A stretch of 64,000 bases of DNA from Flavobacterium sp. LC2016-23 (GCF_009674775.1 NZ_WKKE01000013.1:111739-175738), one strand, 5' to 3'; counted from the stretch's first letter, positions 35,059 to 44,581 are shown. Translations and numbers: made by a program. Notes: generated by a model from the letters alone, not told the origin.

Positions 35059-37392
35059 ATGAATATAGTGAACAGTAAAAGTTTCCTTTTCGGATCATTA
35101 ATAGTAATGTTTGGTAGTCTGACTACAATCCACGCGCAGAAAAAAGCAAATACACTTAAAGATTTAATTCAGTACGTTGATCCGATGATTGGTACGGCCA
35201 AAATGGGCCATACATATCCCGGAGCAACTGTTCCGTTTGGAAGTGTACAATTAAGCCCCGAAACCGATACCATTGCATACGGCTTAAACGGCAAATACAA
35301 TGGTGAGGTTTATAAATATTGTGCCGGTTATCAATATGAAGACAAAACCATCGTCGGTTTTAGTCACACGCATTTTAGCGGGACAGGACACTCCGATCTG
35401 GGTGATTTTTTAATTATGCCAACCACCGGAAAATTACAACTGAACCCCGGAACCGCAGCAAAACCGCTATCCGGATATCGTTCCGCATTTTCTCACACCA
35501 CAGAAAAAGCAGCACCGGCGTATTATAGTGTTCTGCTAGAAGATCACAACATCAAAGCAGAACTGACAGCTACAACACGCGTGGGCATGCATCAATACAC
35601 TTTTCCGAAGTCAGATGAAGCCCATATTATCCTGGATTTAACTTCGGGGATTTATAACTATGATAAAAAGAATGTCTGGACCTTTGTTCGCGTAGAAAAC
35701 GATACTTTAATTACCGGATACCGTCAGACCAACGGCTGGGCGAGAACCAGAACCGTTTATTTTGCCATGTCTTTCAGTAAACCCATTAAAAGTTACGGAC
35801 AGGCCGCTTTAGAAAAAAGTGTTTACAGAGGCTTTTGGGGAAGATTTGACCAAACCAAAAACTTTCCGGAAATGGCAGGTCAAAACCTGAAATTGTTCTT
35901 CGACTTTGATACAAAGGAAGGGGAGAAGATCAAAATAAAAATGGCTTTATCGCCTGTAAGTTCTGCCGGAGCGCTTGAAAACATGAAAAAAGAAATTCCG
36001 GACTGGGATTTTGAACGCGTTACCAAACAAAGTCAGGAAGTCTGGAATAAGGAGCTGAATAAAATCCAAATCGAAACCCTTCAGAAAGAAGACCTGGTGA
36101 ACTTTTATACGGCCATGTATCACGCCTTTTTAGGTCCAACTGAATATATGGATCTCGATGGTAATTATAAAGGTCTGGATATGAATGTGCACAAAGCCGA
36201 AAACTTTAAAAACTACACCAGTTATTCCTTATGGGATACCTACAGGGCTTTGCATCCTTTATTTAATATTGTGCAGCCGAGCCGAAATTCAGATATGATT
36301 AGTTCGATGCTGGCGCATTCGGATCAGAGTGTACATAAAATGCTGCCGATCTGGTCACACTATGCCAATGAAAACTGGTGTATGATCGGATATCATTCCG
36401 TTTCTGTAGTTGCCGATGCGATTGTAAAAGGAAATGGAAATTTTGACAGGGAAAAAGCGCTTCAGGCGTGTGTGAATACCGCCAAGGTTCCTTATTACGA
36501 TGGTCTGGACTATTATATGAAAATGGGCTATGTTCCGGAAGATAAAAACGGGGCATCGGTTTCTAAAACCTTAGAATATGCTTATGATGACTGGGCGATT
36601 GCTCAGGCGGCCAAAAAACTAGGGAAAACAGATATTTATAACGAATTTATCGAAAGATCTAAAAACTATAAAAACGTGTATGATGCCAAAACTGGTTTCA
36701 TGCGTCCGAAATTAAACGACGGAACGTTCAAGAAAGAATTTGACCCGTTAGACACACACGGACAGGGTTTTATTGAAGGTAATTCATGGAATTACAGCTT
36801 GTATGTGCCGCAGGATCCTGCAGAAATGATCAAAATGATGGGTGGAAATGATAAATTCAATGTACGACTGGACTCTTTGTTCAATATGCATCTTCCGGAC
36901 AAATATTTCGAAAATACTGAGGATATTACCAGAGACGGAATTATTGGAAACTACGTTCATGGCAATGAGCCTTCACATCATGTGGTCTACTTATACAACT
37001 GGACCAATTCGCCCTGGAAGGCACAGGATAAAATCAGAATGATCCTGAAGAAAATGTACCGAAACGGAGCCGACGGTTTAGGTGGTAATGACGATTTCGG
37101 ACAAATGAGTGCCTGGTATATTTTCAGCAGTTTAGGTTTTTATCCCGTAGCTCCGGGCTCTGACGACTATGCTTTGGGAAGTCCATTGGTGAAAAATGCG
37201 GTCTTTAACTTAGAGAACGGCAAAAACTTTGAAGTGGAAACGGTAAATCAATCGGATAAAAATGTGTTTGTGAGTAAAGTTCTTTTAAACGGAAAACATT
37301 TAGACAAACCTTTCCTGAAACATTCGGATGTATTAAATGGTGGTAAAATCACTTTTTATATGAGCGCTAAGCCGAATAAGAAGAATTATTAG
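35059..37392 (+). CDS. GH92 family alpha-mannosidase
   Basis: 777 residues, secreted (signal peptide to IHAQ). Calcium-dependent exo-alpha-mannosidases of GH92 trim alpha-1,2/1,3-linked mannose from N-glycans and yeast mannan. Family motifs run the full length: YVDPMIGTAKMGHTYPGATVPFG near the N-terminus, GFSHTHFSGTGHSDLGD, SLWDTYRALHPLF, HGQGFIEGNSWNYS, GNEPSHHVVYLYNW and LGGNDDFGQMSAWYIFSSLGFYPVAPGS. No SusC/D pair is next to it, so it is not in an obvious utilisation locus. Followed by a strong terminator. Confidence 0.95.
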   Translation: MNIVNSKSFLFGSLIVMFGSLTTIHAQKKANTLKDLIQYVDPMIGTAKMGHTYPGATVPFGSVQLSPETDTIAYGLNGKYNGEVYKYCAGYQYEDKTIVGFSHTHFSGTGHSDLGDFLIMPTTGKLQLNPGTAAKPLSGYRSAFSHTTEKAAPAYYSVLLEDHNIKAELTATTRVGMHQYTFPKSDEAHIILDLTSGIYNYDKKNVWTFVRVENDTLITGYRQTNGWARTRTVYFAMSFSKPIKSYGQAALEKSVYRGFWGRFDQTKNFPEMAGQNLKLFFDFDTKEGEKIKIKMALSPVSSAGALENMKKEIPDWDFERVTKQSQEVWNKELNKIQIETLQKEDLVNFYTAMYHAFLGPTEYMDLDGNYKGLDMNVHKAENFKNYTSYSLWDTYRALHPLFNIVQPSRNSDMISSMLAHSDQSVHKMLPIWSHYANENWCMIGYHSVSVVADAIVKGNGNFDREKALQACVNTAKVPYYDGLDYYMKMGYVPEDKNGASVSKTLEYAYDDWAIAQAAKKLGKTDIYNEFIERSKNYKNVYDAKTGFMRPKLNDGTFKKEFDPLDTHGQGFIEGNSWNYSLYVPQDPAEMIKMMGGNDKFNVRLDSLFNMHLPDKYFENTEDITRDGIIGNYVHGNEPSHHVVYLYNWTNSPWKAQDKIRMILKKMYRNGADGLGGNDDFGQMSAWYIFSSLGFYPVAPGSDDYALGSPLVKNAVFNLENGKNFEVETVNQSDKNVFVSKVLLNGKHLDKPFLKHSDVLNGGKITFYMSAKPNKKNY

Positions 37393-37404
37393 GTTCCGAC
37401 AGCT

Positions 37405-37437
37405 AAACCTGACAGGTTTTAAAAACCTGTCAGGTTT
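37405..37437 (+). terminator. Terminator of the GH92 gene
   Basis: AAACCTGACAGGTTTT pairs with AAACCTGTCAGGTTT; a long perfect stem just after the stop. Confidence 0.85.
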
Positions 37438-37445
37438 CTGGATGC

Positions 37446-37572
37446 CAAAGCTTCGATTCTGCTCAGCCTGACACGGTAATTGAACTTCGCTGAGCTTGAT
37501 GTCACCCTGAGCGAAGTCGAAGGCTTTTGAAAAAGGTAGGGCTTCGACTTCGCTTAGCCTGATAAAATTCGA
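37446..37572. repeat. GCTGAGCGAAGTCGAAG-type inverted repeats
   Basis: AAGCTTCGATT..GCTCAGCCTGAC, CACCCTGAGCGAAGTCGAAGGC and GGGCTTCGACTTCGCTTAGCCTGA occur in succession in alternating orientation; the same family is at 33526-33596. Confidence 0.75.
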
Positions 37573-37656
37573 GGGAATTTGTGTAATTAGTGGCAAACAA
37601 AAAGAGTAAACATAACAGAGTTTCCAAAAACTTCACGAAATTTGCACTTCAAATAA

Positions 37657-38112
37657 ATGACAATCCATATGAAAATAAATCTAAAATCGGGAATTGATAA
37701 ATTGCTTTTCGGAATGAAGCAAAATGATGTAACAGCTGCTTTGGGAAAACCGGATAAAAATTATACAGACGAAGATGATAATGTGATTTTCGTATACAAT
37801 GCCCAAAAAATCAGACTGACTTTTTATCAGGAAGAAGAATTGAAATTAGGGTATTTGGTCGCTTCCAGCAATGATCTGGAAGTTTTTGGATACAAACTGA
37901 TCGGAAGAAAAATTGCGGATGTAAAGAAAGACCTGGCAACAAAAGGAATCACGAAATACAATCAGGAGACTTTTGATACGTTTGAAAACTATTTCAACGA
38001 AGACAATTGGTTTATTCTTCAGACCGAATTTGATGAAGTAGTTAAGTTTGAAATCGGAGCGATAATCAATGATAAAGATGAATTTGACTGGAAGTTTCCG
38101 GTTAAGAAATAA
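37657..38112 (+). CDS. Hypothetical cytosolic protein with a BamE-like N-terminal motif
   Basis: 151 residues (147 if the second ATG at 37669 is used). The start LLFGMKQNDVTAALGKPDK resembles the SmpA/BamE-type G-x-x-x-x-x-V-x-x-x-LG-x-P motif, and the rest alternates beta strands and helices. No signal peptide or lipobox, so it is not a true BamE. Ends with DWKFPVKK. The 3' flank carries a palindromic repeat and a bidirectional terminator. Confidence 0.72.
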   Translation: MTIHMKINLKSGIDKLLFGMKQNDVTAALGKPDKNYTDEDDNVIFVYNAQKIRLTFYQEEELKLGYLVASSNDLEVFGYKLIGRKIADVKKDLATKGITKYNQETFDTFENYFNEDNWFILQTEFDEVVKFEIGAIINDKDEFDWKFPVKK

Positions 38113-38126
38113 TTATTCTCATTTGT

Positions 38127-38209
38127 GTCATTTCGACGAAGGAGAAATCACATAGCGGGAATAACGTAACGTGATCAACTTGATGTGATTTCTCCTTCGT
38201 CGAAATGAC
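38127..38209. repeat. Palindromic element, GTCATTTCGACGAAGGAGAAATC arms, copy 3
   Basis: Arms exactly as at 16841 and 17411, but the core (38150-38186) is unrelated. The arms are therefore the conserved unit. Confidence 0.9.
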
Positions 38210-38226
38210 AAGAAATCTTAGACACA

Positions 38227-38258
38227 AAAAAAACCGACAATCACTTGTCGGTTTTTTT
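38227..38258. terminator. Bidirectional terminator between converging genes
   Basis: AAAAACCGACAA pairs with TTGTCGGTTTTT around TCAC, A-tract on one side and T-tract on the other. Confidence 0.9.
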
Positions 38259-38276
38259 ATGTGTAAGATTAAAAGA

Positions 38277-40133
38277 TTACCCTTTCAACCATGCATTTCT
38301 AAGTTTGTCTTTTGAAGCATCTGTAGCTTTAAAAGTTTCTGTTTCTTCAGATGGTAATTTTACGGTTCCTTTTATAGTTTGCGCTGCACCACCGCGCTTA
38401 ATTTCCAGGGTGATCGGATCGTTTTCTTTCCAGTTTTCACTTTCGGTGATTAAATCATAGATGTTTGTTACCGAGTATGGTTTATTGTTTATAGAAACAA
38501 TGATGTCACCACCTTTTAAGTTTAAATTCTTAAAGAAATCATTTTGTTCAATATCAGCACGAACTACAATTTCTTTGGTTTGTTTGTCAATACTAATATA
38601 AGGCGTTTGTCCTTTTAAGAAAACAGGCCCTGCTTTTTTCTCCATTGTTTTTGTTACCCCTACTTTAGCCAAATAAACTTCATAAGGAATTGGAGTGGTT
38701 CCCTGTACATAGGTTTTCAAAAATTCACCCACTTCAGGATACGTCAATTCTGTGATTTTAGCAAAAAGCTCATTGTCATTGAATGGTTTTTCGATACCAT
38801 ATTCATTCGATAATTTGTGCATTAAGTCAAGAATTCCTCTTTCTCCGTTGCTTTTTTCTCTGATGATAATATCGATGCACATACCAATTAAAGCTCCTTT
38901 TTGATATACATTTAAGTATTGGTCTTTGTAAGGCTGCTCTAAAACATTGGCACTCATTACCGTAAACGACATCGTATCGTTCAGGCTTTTTGACTGTTGG
39001 ATTTTATCTGCAATACGCGTATAAAATTCAGCTTCGTTAATTAATCCCTGATTGATCTGGAAAAGATTGGCAAAATATTCGGTTACCCCTTCGTACATCC
39101 ATAAATGTTCTGACATTTTTGGTGCGTTGTAATCGAAATACTGAATTTCTTTCGAGTGAACGGTCAACGGTGTCACAATATGGAAGAACTCGTGTGAAAC
39201 GACATCTTTCATAGATTCTACCAGTTTTTCTTTTGGCATAGATTCCGGTAAAACAACCGTTGTAGCTGTTGGGTGTTCCAAAGCTCCGAAACCGTGCGCA
39301 TCGTCTTTGGCCATGCTTGACAAATACAACAAAACAGTATATTTTTTAGTCGAGTTTACCTTTCCTAAAAAGTTTTTCTGAGCCGTCATCATTGTTTTCA
39401 TTTCCGGAGTGATACTTTCTGCCGTAAATTTTCCTGTTGGAGAATAAACCGCAATCAAAATATCCATTCCGTTTACATTAAAAGTAGTGTAATCCGGTTT
39501 AGAATACATAATTGGATTTTCAACCAAAACAGCATAACGAGGTGTTGTAAAAACATCGCTGGTTTTGCTTGCATCTTCATCTGTCATGGAAGTTGCTCCC
39601 CAAAGTGTTTCAGGATGCGTAATGGTCACTTTATAAGGAATATTTAATTTGTCCTGAAAATAACCTACAAAACCGTGTGTATTGACCATGAAGTTAACTC
39701 CTGCGTTAATGTTGGTTCCTGCAGGCGAGAAAACGTCATCATTACCAAATCCGGTTCCTTTTTCAGTGTCAAAAGTATCGCCAACCAGGTACGTTACTTT
39801 TTGTAATGTTTTTGCATTTGAAATCGACCATGAATTATCGTCAATTCTTTTTACTGCCAATTCAGTTCCTTTGGCATCATAGGCTTTAAAATCGCCTGAA
39901 TATTTACCGTAATTGTCGGTAGAGTAGGTTCCGGGTACTGTTTTTGGAATGCTGTAAATTACTTCATCTGTTTTGATTTCCGGTGCTGTTACGGTTACCA
40001 GAACTTTATCGTCTTTTACATCAGTAAGATTGATGTTAACGTCTACAGTATTCTTTTTGGCAGCTCCGGCAGAACCGGTTTTACAACTCCACAATGTTAC
40101 TGCGAGCGCTAACGTGTAAATTATTTTTTTCAT
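38277..40133 (-). CDS. M61 family metallopeptidase (glycyl aminopeptidase) with PDZ domain, lipoprotein
   Basis: 618 residues. Lipobox LWSC (Cys17) anchors it in the envelope. A beta-rich N-terminal domain (~25-190) is followed by the zinc peptidase domain with HEFFH (His314, Glu315, His318) and a downstream Glu in LWMYEGVTEYFANL, the usual M61 third ligand. A C-terminal PDZ domain (~480-590) contains LKGGDIIVSINNKPYS. The family cleaves N-terminal glycine or alanine from peptides. Complete length; no damage seen. Confidence 0.93.
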   Translation of the reverse strand: MKKIIYTLALAVTLWSCKTGSAGAAKKNTVDVNINLTDVKDDKVLVTVTAPEIKTDEVIYSIPKTVPGTYSTDNYGKYSGDFKAYDAKGTELAVKRIDDNSWSISNAKTLQKVTYLVGDTFDTEKGTGFGNDDVFSPAGTNINAGVNFMVNTHGFVGYFQDKLNIPYKVTITHPETLWGATSMTDEDASKTSDVFTTPRYAVLVENPIMYSKPDYTTFNVNGMDILIAVYSPTGKFTAESITPEMKTMMTAQKNFLGKVNSTKKYTVLLYLSSMAKDDAHGFGALEHPTATTVVLPESMPKEKLVESMKDVVSHEFFHIVTPLTVHSKEIQYFDYNAPKMSEHLWMYEGVTEYFANLFQINQGLINEAEFYTRIADKIQQSKSLNDTMSFTVMSANVLEQPYKDQYLNVYQKGALIGMCIDIIIREKSNGERGILDLMHKLSNEYGIEKPFNDNELFAKITELTYPEVGEFLKTYVQGTTPIPYEVYLAKVGVTKTMEKKAGPVFLKGQTPYISIDKQTKEIVVRADIEQNDFFKNLNLKGGDIIVSINNKPYSVTNIYDLITESENWKENDPITLEIKRGGAAQTIKGTVKLPSEETETFKATDASKDKLRNAWLKG

Positions 40134-40211
40134 TTGCTTGAGTTTAGTTATTGTGTTTGACTTACAAAACGTAAAATTGTTACAGAATTGTTATAAAACT
40201 TATAAAAATAA

Positions 40212-40242
40212 AAAAAAAACTCCTGAATTTCAGGAGCTTTTT
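40212..40242 (-). terminator. Terminator of the DUF2805 gene
   Basis: CTCCTGAA pairs with TTCAGGAG (40220-40236) immediately after the stop codon, with a long minus-strand T-tract. Confidence 0.85.
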
Positions 40243-40524
40243 TTAGTCTAGTTTGTTCTTTATATAATATTTGCCATCCAAATCTTCATCAAAATCATCT
40301 ATTTTAACGGGTTTTGGTTTTGGTTTAGTTGCTAAAGCCTTCTTTTTCCACATCTCAAATTTTTCAAGAGGCATCTTCTTCTTCAAGATTTCCAGTACTT
40401 CTTTTTCTGCCAATCCAAATTCTTTTTTTATAATTTCAAATGGATTTTTTTCTTCCAAGGCTAACGAAACAAGTTTTTCCGTTTGTTCCCAATTCAATTC
40501 TTTGCGGTTACTCTTTTTCATCAC
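40243..40524 (-). CDS. DUF2805 (TIGR03643-type) protein
   Basis: 93 residues. The core NWEQTEKLVSLALEEKNPFEIIKKEFGLAEKEVLEILKK, then KFEMWKKKA, is the DUF2805 pattern, a small helix-turn-helix-like domain of unknown function. A Lys/Pro linker (KPKPKPVKIDDFDEDLDG) follows, longer than usual. Starts with MMKK; the second Met is as likely. Single gene with its own terminator. Confidence 0.85.
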   Translation of the reverse strand: MMKKSNRKELNWEQTEKLVSLALEEKNPFEIIKKEFGLAEKEVLEILKKKMPLEKFEMWKKKALATKPKPKPVKIDDFDEDLDGKYYIKNKLD

Positions 40525-40643
40525 GTGAAAATTAATTCAAAAATAGGGGGTTAATGATTAGTAGATTGATTTTCAATTTATATATCAATATTAATAAAAA
40601 AAATAATTACTTGGTTCAATCTGTGATACTTTTTTTATGATTT

Positions 40644-41471
40644 TTAGTTGTTTTTTGCAGATTTGTATTTTTGAAAGGGAATATTGAGTAAATTTTTCAA
40701 TCTGTTATTTTCATCAGGCAGCATATGAGTGTCTACACCATAGATTAAATTTTCTTTTGGTAAGGTGGTAAAAGTTCCGAAAAGACGGTCCCAGACCGAA
40801 AAGATATTCCCATAATTACTGTCTGTATAAGGCAAAACATAATGATGGTGTACCTTATGCATATTAGGCGAAACGATAAAATAGCTCAAAACGGTATCGA
40901 GCTTTTCGGGCATCGAAATATTGGCATGATTAAACTGTGACGCTACTACTGAAAGTGACTGGTACAAAAACACCATCCACATTGGGCTTCCCACTAATAA
41001 GACTCCAAAAGCAGTAAATATAAAACGAATCACGCTTTCGCCGGGATGATGCCTGTTGGCCGTTGTGGTATCAATCCAGGTATCGGTATGGTGAATAAGA
41101 TGAAAACGCCATAAAACTTTCACTTTGTGTTGCGTAAAATGGGCCAGATAAGCGCCAATTAAGTCTAAGAGCAACAATCCTATAATTGTATACAGCCAAA
41201 CAGGGATTTCGGGCAGCCAGTTTAAAATGCCGAAATGATTCTGAGTGGTCCAGTAAGCTGTTTTAATTAAAATAAAAGCCAGTATAAAATTGACAATAAT
41301 GGTCGTAAAGGTGAAAAAGAAATTAATACCTGCATGATTCCACTTTTTGTATTTCATCCGGAATAGCGGAAAGGTATTTTCAATCAACCAAAAAACAGTG
41401 ATTCCGCCCACCAGAATTAAACTTCTGTGTGATGAAGGAATCGTACTAAAATAGGCAATGATTTCATTCAT
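40644..41471 (-). CDS. Sterol desaturase / fatty acid hydroxylase superfamily membrane protein
   Basis: 275 residues, four to five membrane helices. The three His clusters that hold the di-iron centre are present: HFTQHKVKVLWRFHLIHH, NRHHPGES and MHKVHHHYVLPYTDSNYG, ending with IFSVWDRLFGTF. Such enzymes hydroxylate or desaturate lipids; in Bacteroidota possible substrates include hopanoid-like lipids, carotenoids and sphingolipids, but the sequence does not decide. Single gene. Confidence 0.92.
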   Translation of the reverse strand: MNEIIAYFSTIPSSHRSLILVGGITVFWLIENTFPLFRMKYKKWNHAGINFFFTFTTIIVNFILAFILIKTAYWTTQNHFGILNWLPEIPVWLYTIIGLLLLDLIGAYLAHFTQHKVKVLWRFHLIHHTDTWIDTTTANRHHPGESVIRFIFTAFGVLLVGSPMWMVFLYQSLSVVASQFNHANISMPEKLDTVLSYFIVSPNMHKVHHHYVLPYTDSNYGNIFSVWDRLFGTFTTLPKENLIYGVDTHMLPDENNRLKNLLNIPFQKYKSAKNN

Positions 41472-41658
41472 AATAGTATCGTGTATTCAGTCAAATTTAA
41501 TTAATTTAATGAAATAAAGCTATTAATTTTAGCAGATATGTAATTGTTTAAGAGTTGTTTATCTCTTTTTAATGTGAAAAAAAAGAGAAAAGCGAAAATA
41601 GAATTTCACTTTTCTCTTGTATCTATAAAAAATAGGGTATTGTAATCTGTTTTTAGTA

Positions 41659-41898
41659 TTATCTTTTGATCAGGCTAATAAGAAACAACAAAATCCATGC
41701 ACCTCCGGCGGCTATAACAATTTGCCAAAGCAATCCGCCTCCGCCAATTCCCAGTTTAGGAGCCAGCCATCCACCGAAGATTCCGCCAATAATACCTACG
41801 ACGATATTACCCAGAAGGCCAAAACCGCCCCCTTTCCATAATTGACCGGCTAGCCAGCCTGAAATTGCTCCGATAAGTAAGAAATATAAAAACGCCAT
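41659..41898 (-). CDS. GlsB/YeaQ/YmgE-family small membrane protein
   Basis: 79 residues, three membrane helices, almost entirely Gly and hydrophobic residues. Pattern: FLLIGAISGWLAGQLWKGGGFG, LLGNIVVGIIGGIFGGWL, then a last helix ending LISLIKR. Called a stress-response or transglycosylase-associated protein; function is unclear. Two decayed copies of its 5' half lie just upstream. Confidence 0.92.
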   Translation of the reverse strand: MAFLYFLLIGAISGWLAGQLWKGGGFGLLGNIVVGIIGGIFGGWLAPKLGIGGGGLLWQIVIAAGGAWILLFLISLIKR

Positions 41899-41969
41899 AG
41901 TTTATTGTTTTAAGGGTTATGTAATAGTTGATTTGCTGATTTGTGATTCTTCGGAAAGCTTTTGTAATT

Positions 41970-42066
41970 TCATGTGCTTCCGCCAATGATACCCACAGCG
42001 ATATTACCAGGAAGGCCCGAAACCGCCACCTGAGATTGCTTCGATAAGTAAGAAATAAAACTCCAT
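41970..42066 (-). pseudogene. Decayed copy 1 of the GlsB/YeaQ gene start
   Basis: Minus-strand reading from 42066 gives MEFYFLLIEAISGGGFGPSW and a stop. It matches the intact gene's MAFLYFLLIGAIS, then lacks its WLAGQLWK segment, then has a one-base shift after GGGFG. Downstream bases still match the LGNIVVGIIGG codons in a shifted frame. Confidence 0.8.
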
Positions 42067-42136
42067 AGTTTATATTTTAAGGGTTATGTAATATTAGATT
42101 TGTTTATTTGTGCTTCTTCGGAATTCTTTTGTAATT

Positions 42137-42233
42137 CCATGCGCCTCCGCCAATGATACCAACAGCGATATTACCAGGAAGGCCCGAAACCGCCGCCTGA
42201 GATTGCTTCGATAAGTAAGAAATAAAACTCCAT
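42137..42233 (-). pseudogene. Decayed copy 2 of the GlsB/YeaQ gene start
   Basis: Nearly identical to decayed copy 1, 167 bp further upstream, with the same deletion and the same frameshift. The damaged copy was therefore itself duplicated. Between the copies is a stretch resembling the 3' end of the aquaporin gene. Confidence 0.8.
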
Positions 42234-42243
42234 AGTTTATGTT

Positions 42244-42981
42244 TTAAGGGTTAATAATTGATTTGTTTATTTGTGATTCTTCAGAATGATTTTGTAACAG
42301 ATTTTTATAGATAAATCCGCCTAAAACAGCGCCCAGAATAGGAGCGACCCAGAACAGCCAAACCTGAGATAAGGGGCCGCCGCCTACAAAAAGAGCCTGA
42401 GAAAGCGATCTTGCAGGATTTACAGAGGTATTGGTAATGGGTATACTGATTAAGTGAATAACAGTTAGCGTAAGGCCTATCACAATTCCGCAAAAATTAC
42501 TGTTGGCAAATTTGTCTGTAGCGCCCATGATTATAAGGATGAAAAATAAAGTCAGTACAAATTCGGCTATAAAAGCAGCTTGTAAAGAATATCCATCAGG
42601 AGAAAATGCGCCGAATCCGTTTGAGGCAAAAGCCCCCGCTTTGGTACTATCAATGGCAAAACCGGCTTTTCCGGATGCGATCGTATATAGTGTACCTGCA
42701 GCTGCTATGGCTCCCACACATTGCGCTATGATGTAAGGAATAAGATCTTTGGCTGGAAATTTACCCCCGGCCCAAAGCCCTAAAGAAACAGCAGGATTAA
42801 AATGCCCGCCTGAGATGTGTCCGACTGCATAAGCCATTGCCAGTACGGTCAGTCCAAATGCAAGTGCAACACCTGCAAATCCAATACCTAATTCAGGAAA
42901 TCCGGCCGCAAAAATAGCGCTTCCACAACCTCCAAAAACCAGCCAGTACGTTCCGAAGAACTCGGCAAATAATTTTTTCAT
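42244..42981 (-). CDS. aqpZ: Aquaporin (MIP family), AqpZ-like
   Basis: 245 residues, six membrane helices and two half-helices. Both NPA boxes are intact: HFNPAVSLG (Asn62) and TSVNPARSL (Asn188, with the filter Arg191). Phe42 and His176 fall at the positions of the narrow aromatic/arginine filter of water-specific channels, so it should conduct water rather than glycerol. The hydrophilic tail ([15 protein letters not shown]) is the part copied in the tandem array downstream. Confidence 0.94.
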   Translation of the reverse strand: MKKLFAEFFGTYWLVFGGCGSAIFAAGFPELGIGFAGVALAFGLTVLAMAYAVGHISGGHFNPAVSLGLWAGGKFPAKDLIPYIIAQCVGAIAAAGTLYTIASGKAGFAIDSTKAGAFASNGFGAFSPDGYSLQAAFIAEFVLTLFFILIIMGATDKFANSNFCGIVIGLTLTVIHLISIPITNTSVNPARSLSQALFVGGGPLSQVWLFWVAPILGAVLGGFIYKNLLQNHSEESQINKSIINP

Positions 42982-43011
42982 AATAAAATAATTTTAATTA
43001 ATAGTTGATTG

Positions 43012-43368
43012 TTAACGGGTGTATTGGTATGCCCATAAAATCAATACAATCTGTAAGGGCAAACGTATTAATAAAATAAATTTTACGATAGAATAACTTC
43101 CTTTCTTCTTTTGAAACATATACAGGTTAGCAGGAAAAACAGCAATTAACAAAGCTATAATTCCCCAGGCGGCATAAGTTGTAAAAAAAGGAATCGTCAG
43201 CAGTATGCCCAGAATAATTTCGGCAACTCCGCTTAAAAGATTTAATAACTTGGGATTTGGAAAAAAGGGAGGAATGATCCTAATGTACATTCCCGGATTT
43301 TTAAAATGATTGATTCCGGCGATTATATAAAGAAAAGCCATTACATATAAATGCCACGGTAAATTCAT
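43012..43368 (-). CDS. DoxX-like small membrane protein
   Basis: 118 residues from the ATG at 43368 (MNLPWHLYVMAFLYIIAGINHF); an upstream in-frame ATG would add only MINYTI. Four membrane helices with the DoxX-type pattern IIAGINHFKNPGMYIRIIPPFFP, LLSGVAEIILGILL and FPANLYMFQKK. Role unknown. Lies 30 bp upstream of the aquaporin gene on the same strand, so the two are probably co-transcribed. Confidence 0.85.
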   Translation of the reverse strand: MNLPWHLYVMAFLYIIAGINHFKNPGMYIRIIPPFFPNPKLLNLLSGVAEIILGILLTIPFFTTYAAWGIIALLIAVFPANLYMFQKKKGSYSIVKFILLIRLPLQIVLILWAYQYTR

Positions 43369-43453
43369 GATAGTATAGTTTATCACGAATTTATAAAAAA
43401 ATTAACAAATATTGTATTATTAAGTTCGTTTTTTTAGAACTATACAATATACG

Positions 43454-44350
43454 TTAATTTTTACGCTTAAAATTTACGTTCATTATAATGATGGCCAGAA
43501 TGATTAGCAGAATACCAACCCATTGTAGAAAGATTACTTTTTCATCCAGTAACACATAAGCCATCATTACCGAAACAGGAAGTTCCAATGCTGAAACTAT
43601 GCTTCCCAGGCCAATTCCGGTGAGCGGAAAACCAATATTCATCAGCATTGGTGGTATGATAGTTCCGAATAGGGATAATACAATTCCCCATTTTAGGAAA
43701 ATAGCAAGATTAAAGGGAGTCACCTGAGTGAAAAAAGCAAATGTAAATACAATTACTGCCCCGCCCAAAAGCATGTACAAGCTGCGTTGTGCCGATGAAA
43801 TTTCGGTGGCAACACGATTGGCGGTAAACATGGTGGTGGTAAAAGAAGCTGCCGCCATAATTCCCCATGCAAGGCCTCTCCAGTCCAGCGCAATATCGTT
43901 ATGGATAATGTTGGTAGCCAGAACAGTTCCGATCAGTACAATACATACCGCGAAAACCTTTTGTTTAGAAGGTAATTTTTTTTCTAAAATCATTTCCAGT
44001 AAAACGCCCATCCAGACGGTCTGCATTAGTAACACAATACCAATTGAAACGGGAATAAATTTTACGGCTAAATAATAGAATAAACTCGTCATTCCTAGTG
44101 AAGTACCCGCGAGCATAAGGCTGAATATATTTTTGGGAGTCGCTTTTACGACCTTGTCTTTGTGTTTTATTTTCTGAAAGGTATTAATCAGTAAAATACC
44201 AATGATTCCTAGTACAAATTGAGAGCTTGTTACTTCGGCAGTTGTATATCCTTCTGAATACGCCATTTTTACAAAAGTGGCTAACATTCCGTAAGTTGTA
44301 GCTCCTAAAGCAACAAAAAATACTCCTTTTAATACATTATTTTGTGACAT
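43454..44350 (-). CDS. DMT-superfamily transporter with two EamA domains
   Basis: 298 residues, ten predicted helices in two five-helix EamA halves (residues ~8-142 and ~155-293). Typical features are the GATTYGMLATFVKMAYSEG start, ILINTFQK loop, and GSIVSALELPVSVMMAYVLLDE in the second half. These are metabolite exporters or importers; substrate unknown. First gene of a possible EamA-DoxX-aquaporin run (103-bp gap to DoxX). Confidence 0.9.
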   Translation of the reverse strand: MSQNNVLKGVFFVALGATTYGMLATFVKMAYSEGYTTAEVTSSQFVLGIIGILLINTFQKIKHKDKVVKATPKNIFSLMLAGTSLGMTSLFYYLAVKFIPVSIGIVLLMQTVWMGVLLEMILEKKLPSKQKVFAVCIVLIGTVLATNIIHNDIALDWRGLAWGIMAAASFTTTMFTANRVATEISSAQRSLYMLLGGAVIVFTFAFFTQVTPFNLAIFLKWGIVLSLFGTIIPPMLMNIGFPLTGIGLGSIVSALELPVSVMMAYVLLDEKVIFLQWVGILLIILAIIIMNVNFKRKN

Positions 44351-44505
44351 CCTAACTCTTTTGGTTTTAAAAATTCAAGCCGGCAAAGGTAAGGTATTTT
44401 GTTTGGGATTTAGTATAAAATCTGTAAAAACCTTATTATAGTGATAATGTGAAGGTGTGATTTGAGGTTGAAATTATTGATTTGGCAGGAAATGGCTGTT
44501 TGTTT

Positions 44506-44581
44506 TTAACCGCAAGGAACGCAAGGTAAATTAATGCATGATGTTTGGTAAATGGGGAGAAGTTCGCAAAGCTTTGTGGTT
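44506..44581. repeat. Partial TTAACCGC-family repeat
   Basis: Left arm TTTTTAACCGCAAGGAACGCAAGG is intact; the right side, GTTCGCAAAGCTTTGTGGTT, has decayed. Confidence 0.6.

Noticed and set aside
37333..37596. 87-codon minus-strand frame after the GH92 gene
   Set aside because: Its sequence is a translation of the GCTGAGCGAAG repeats and the end of the mannosidase gene.
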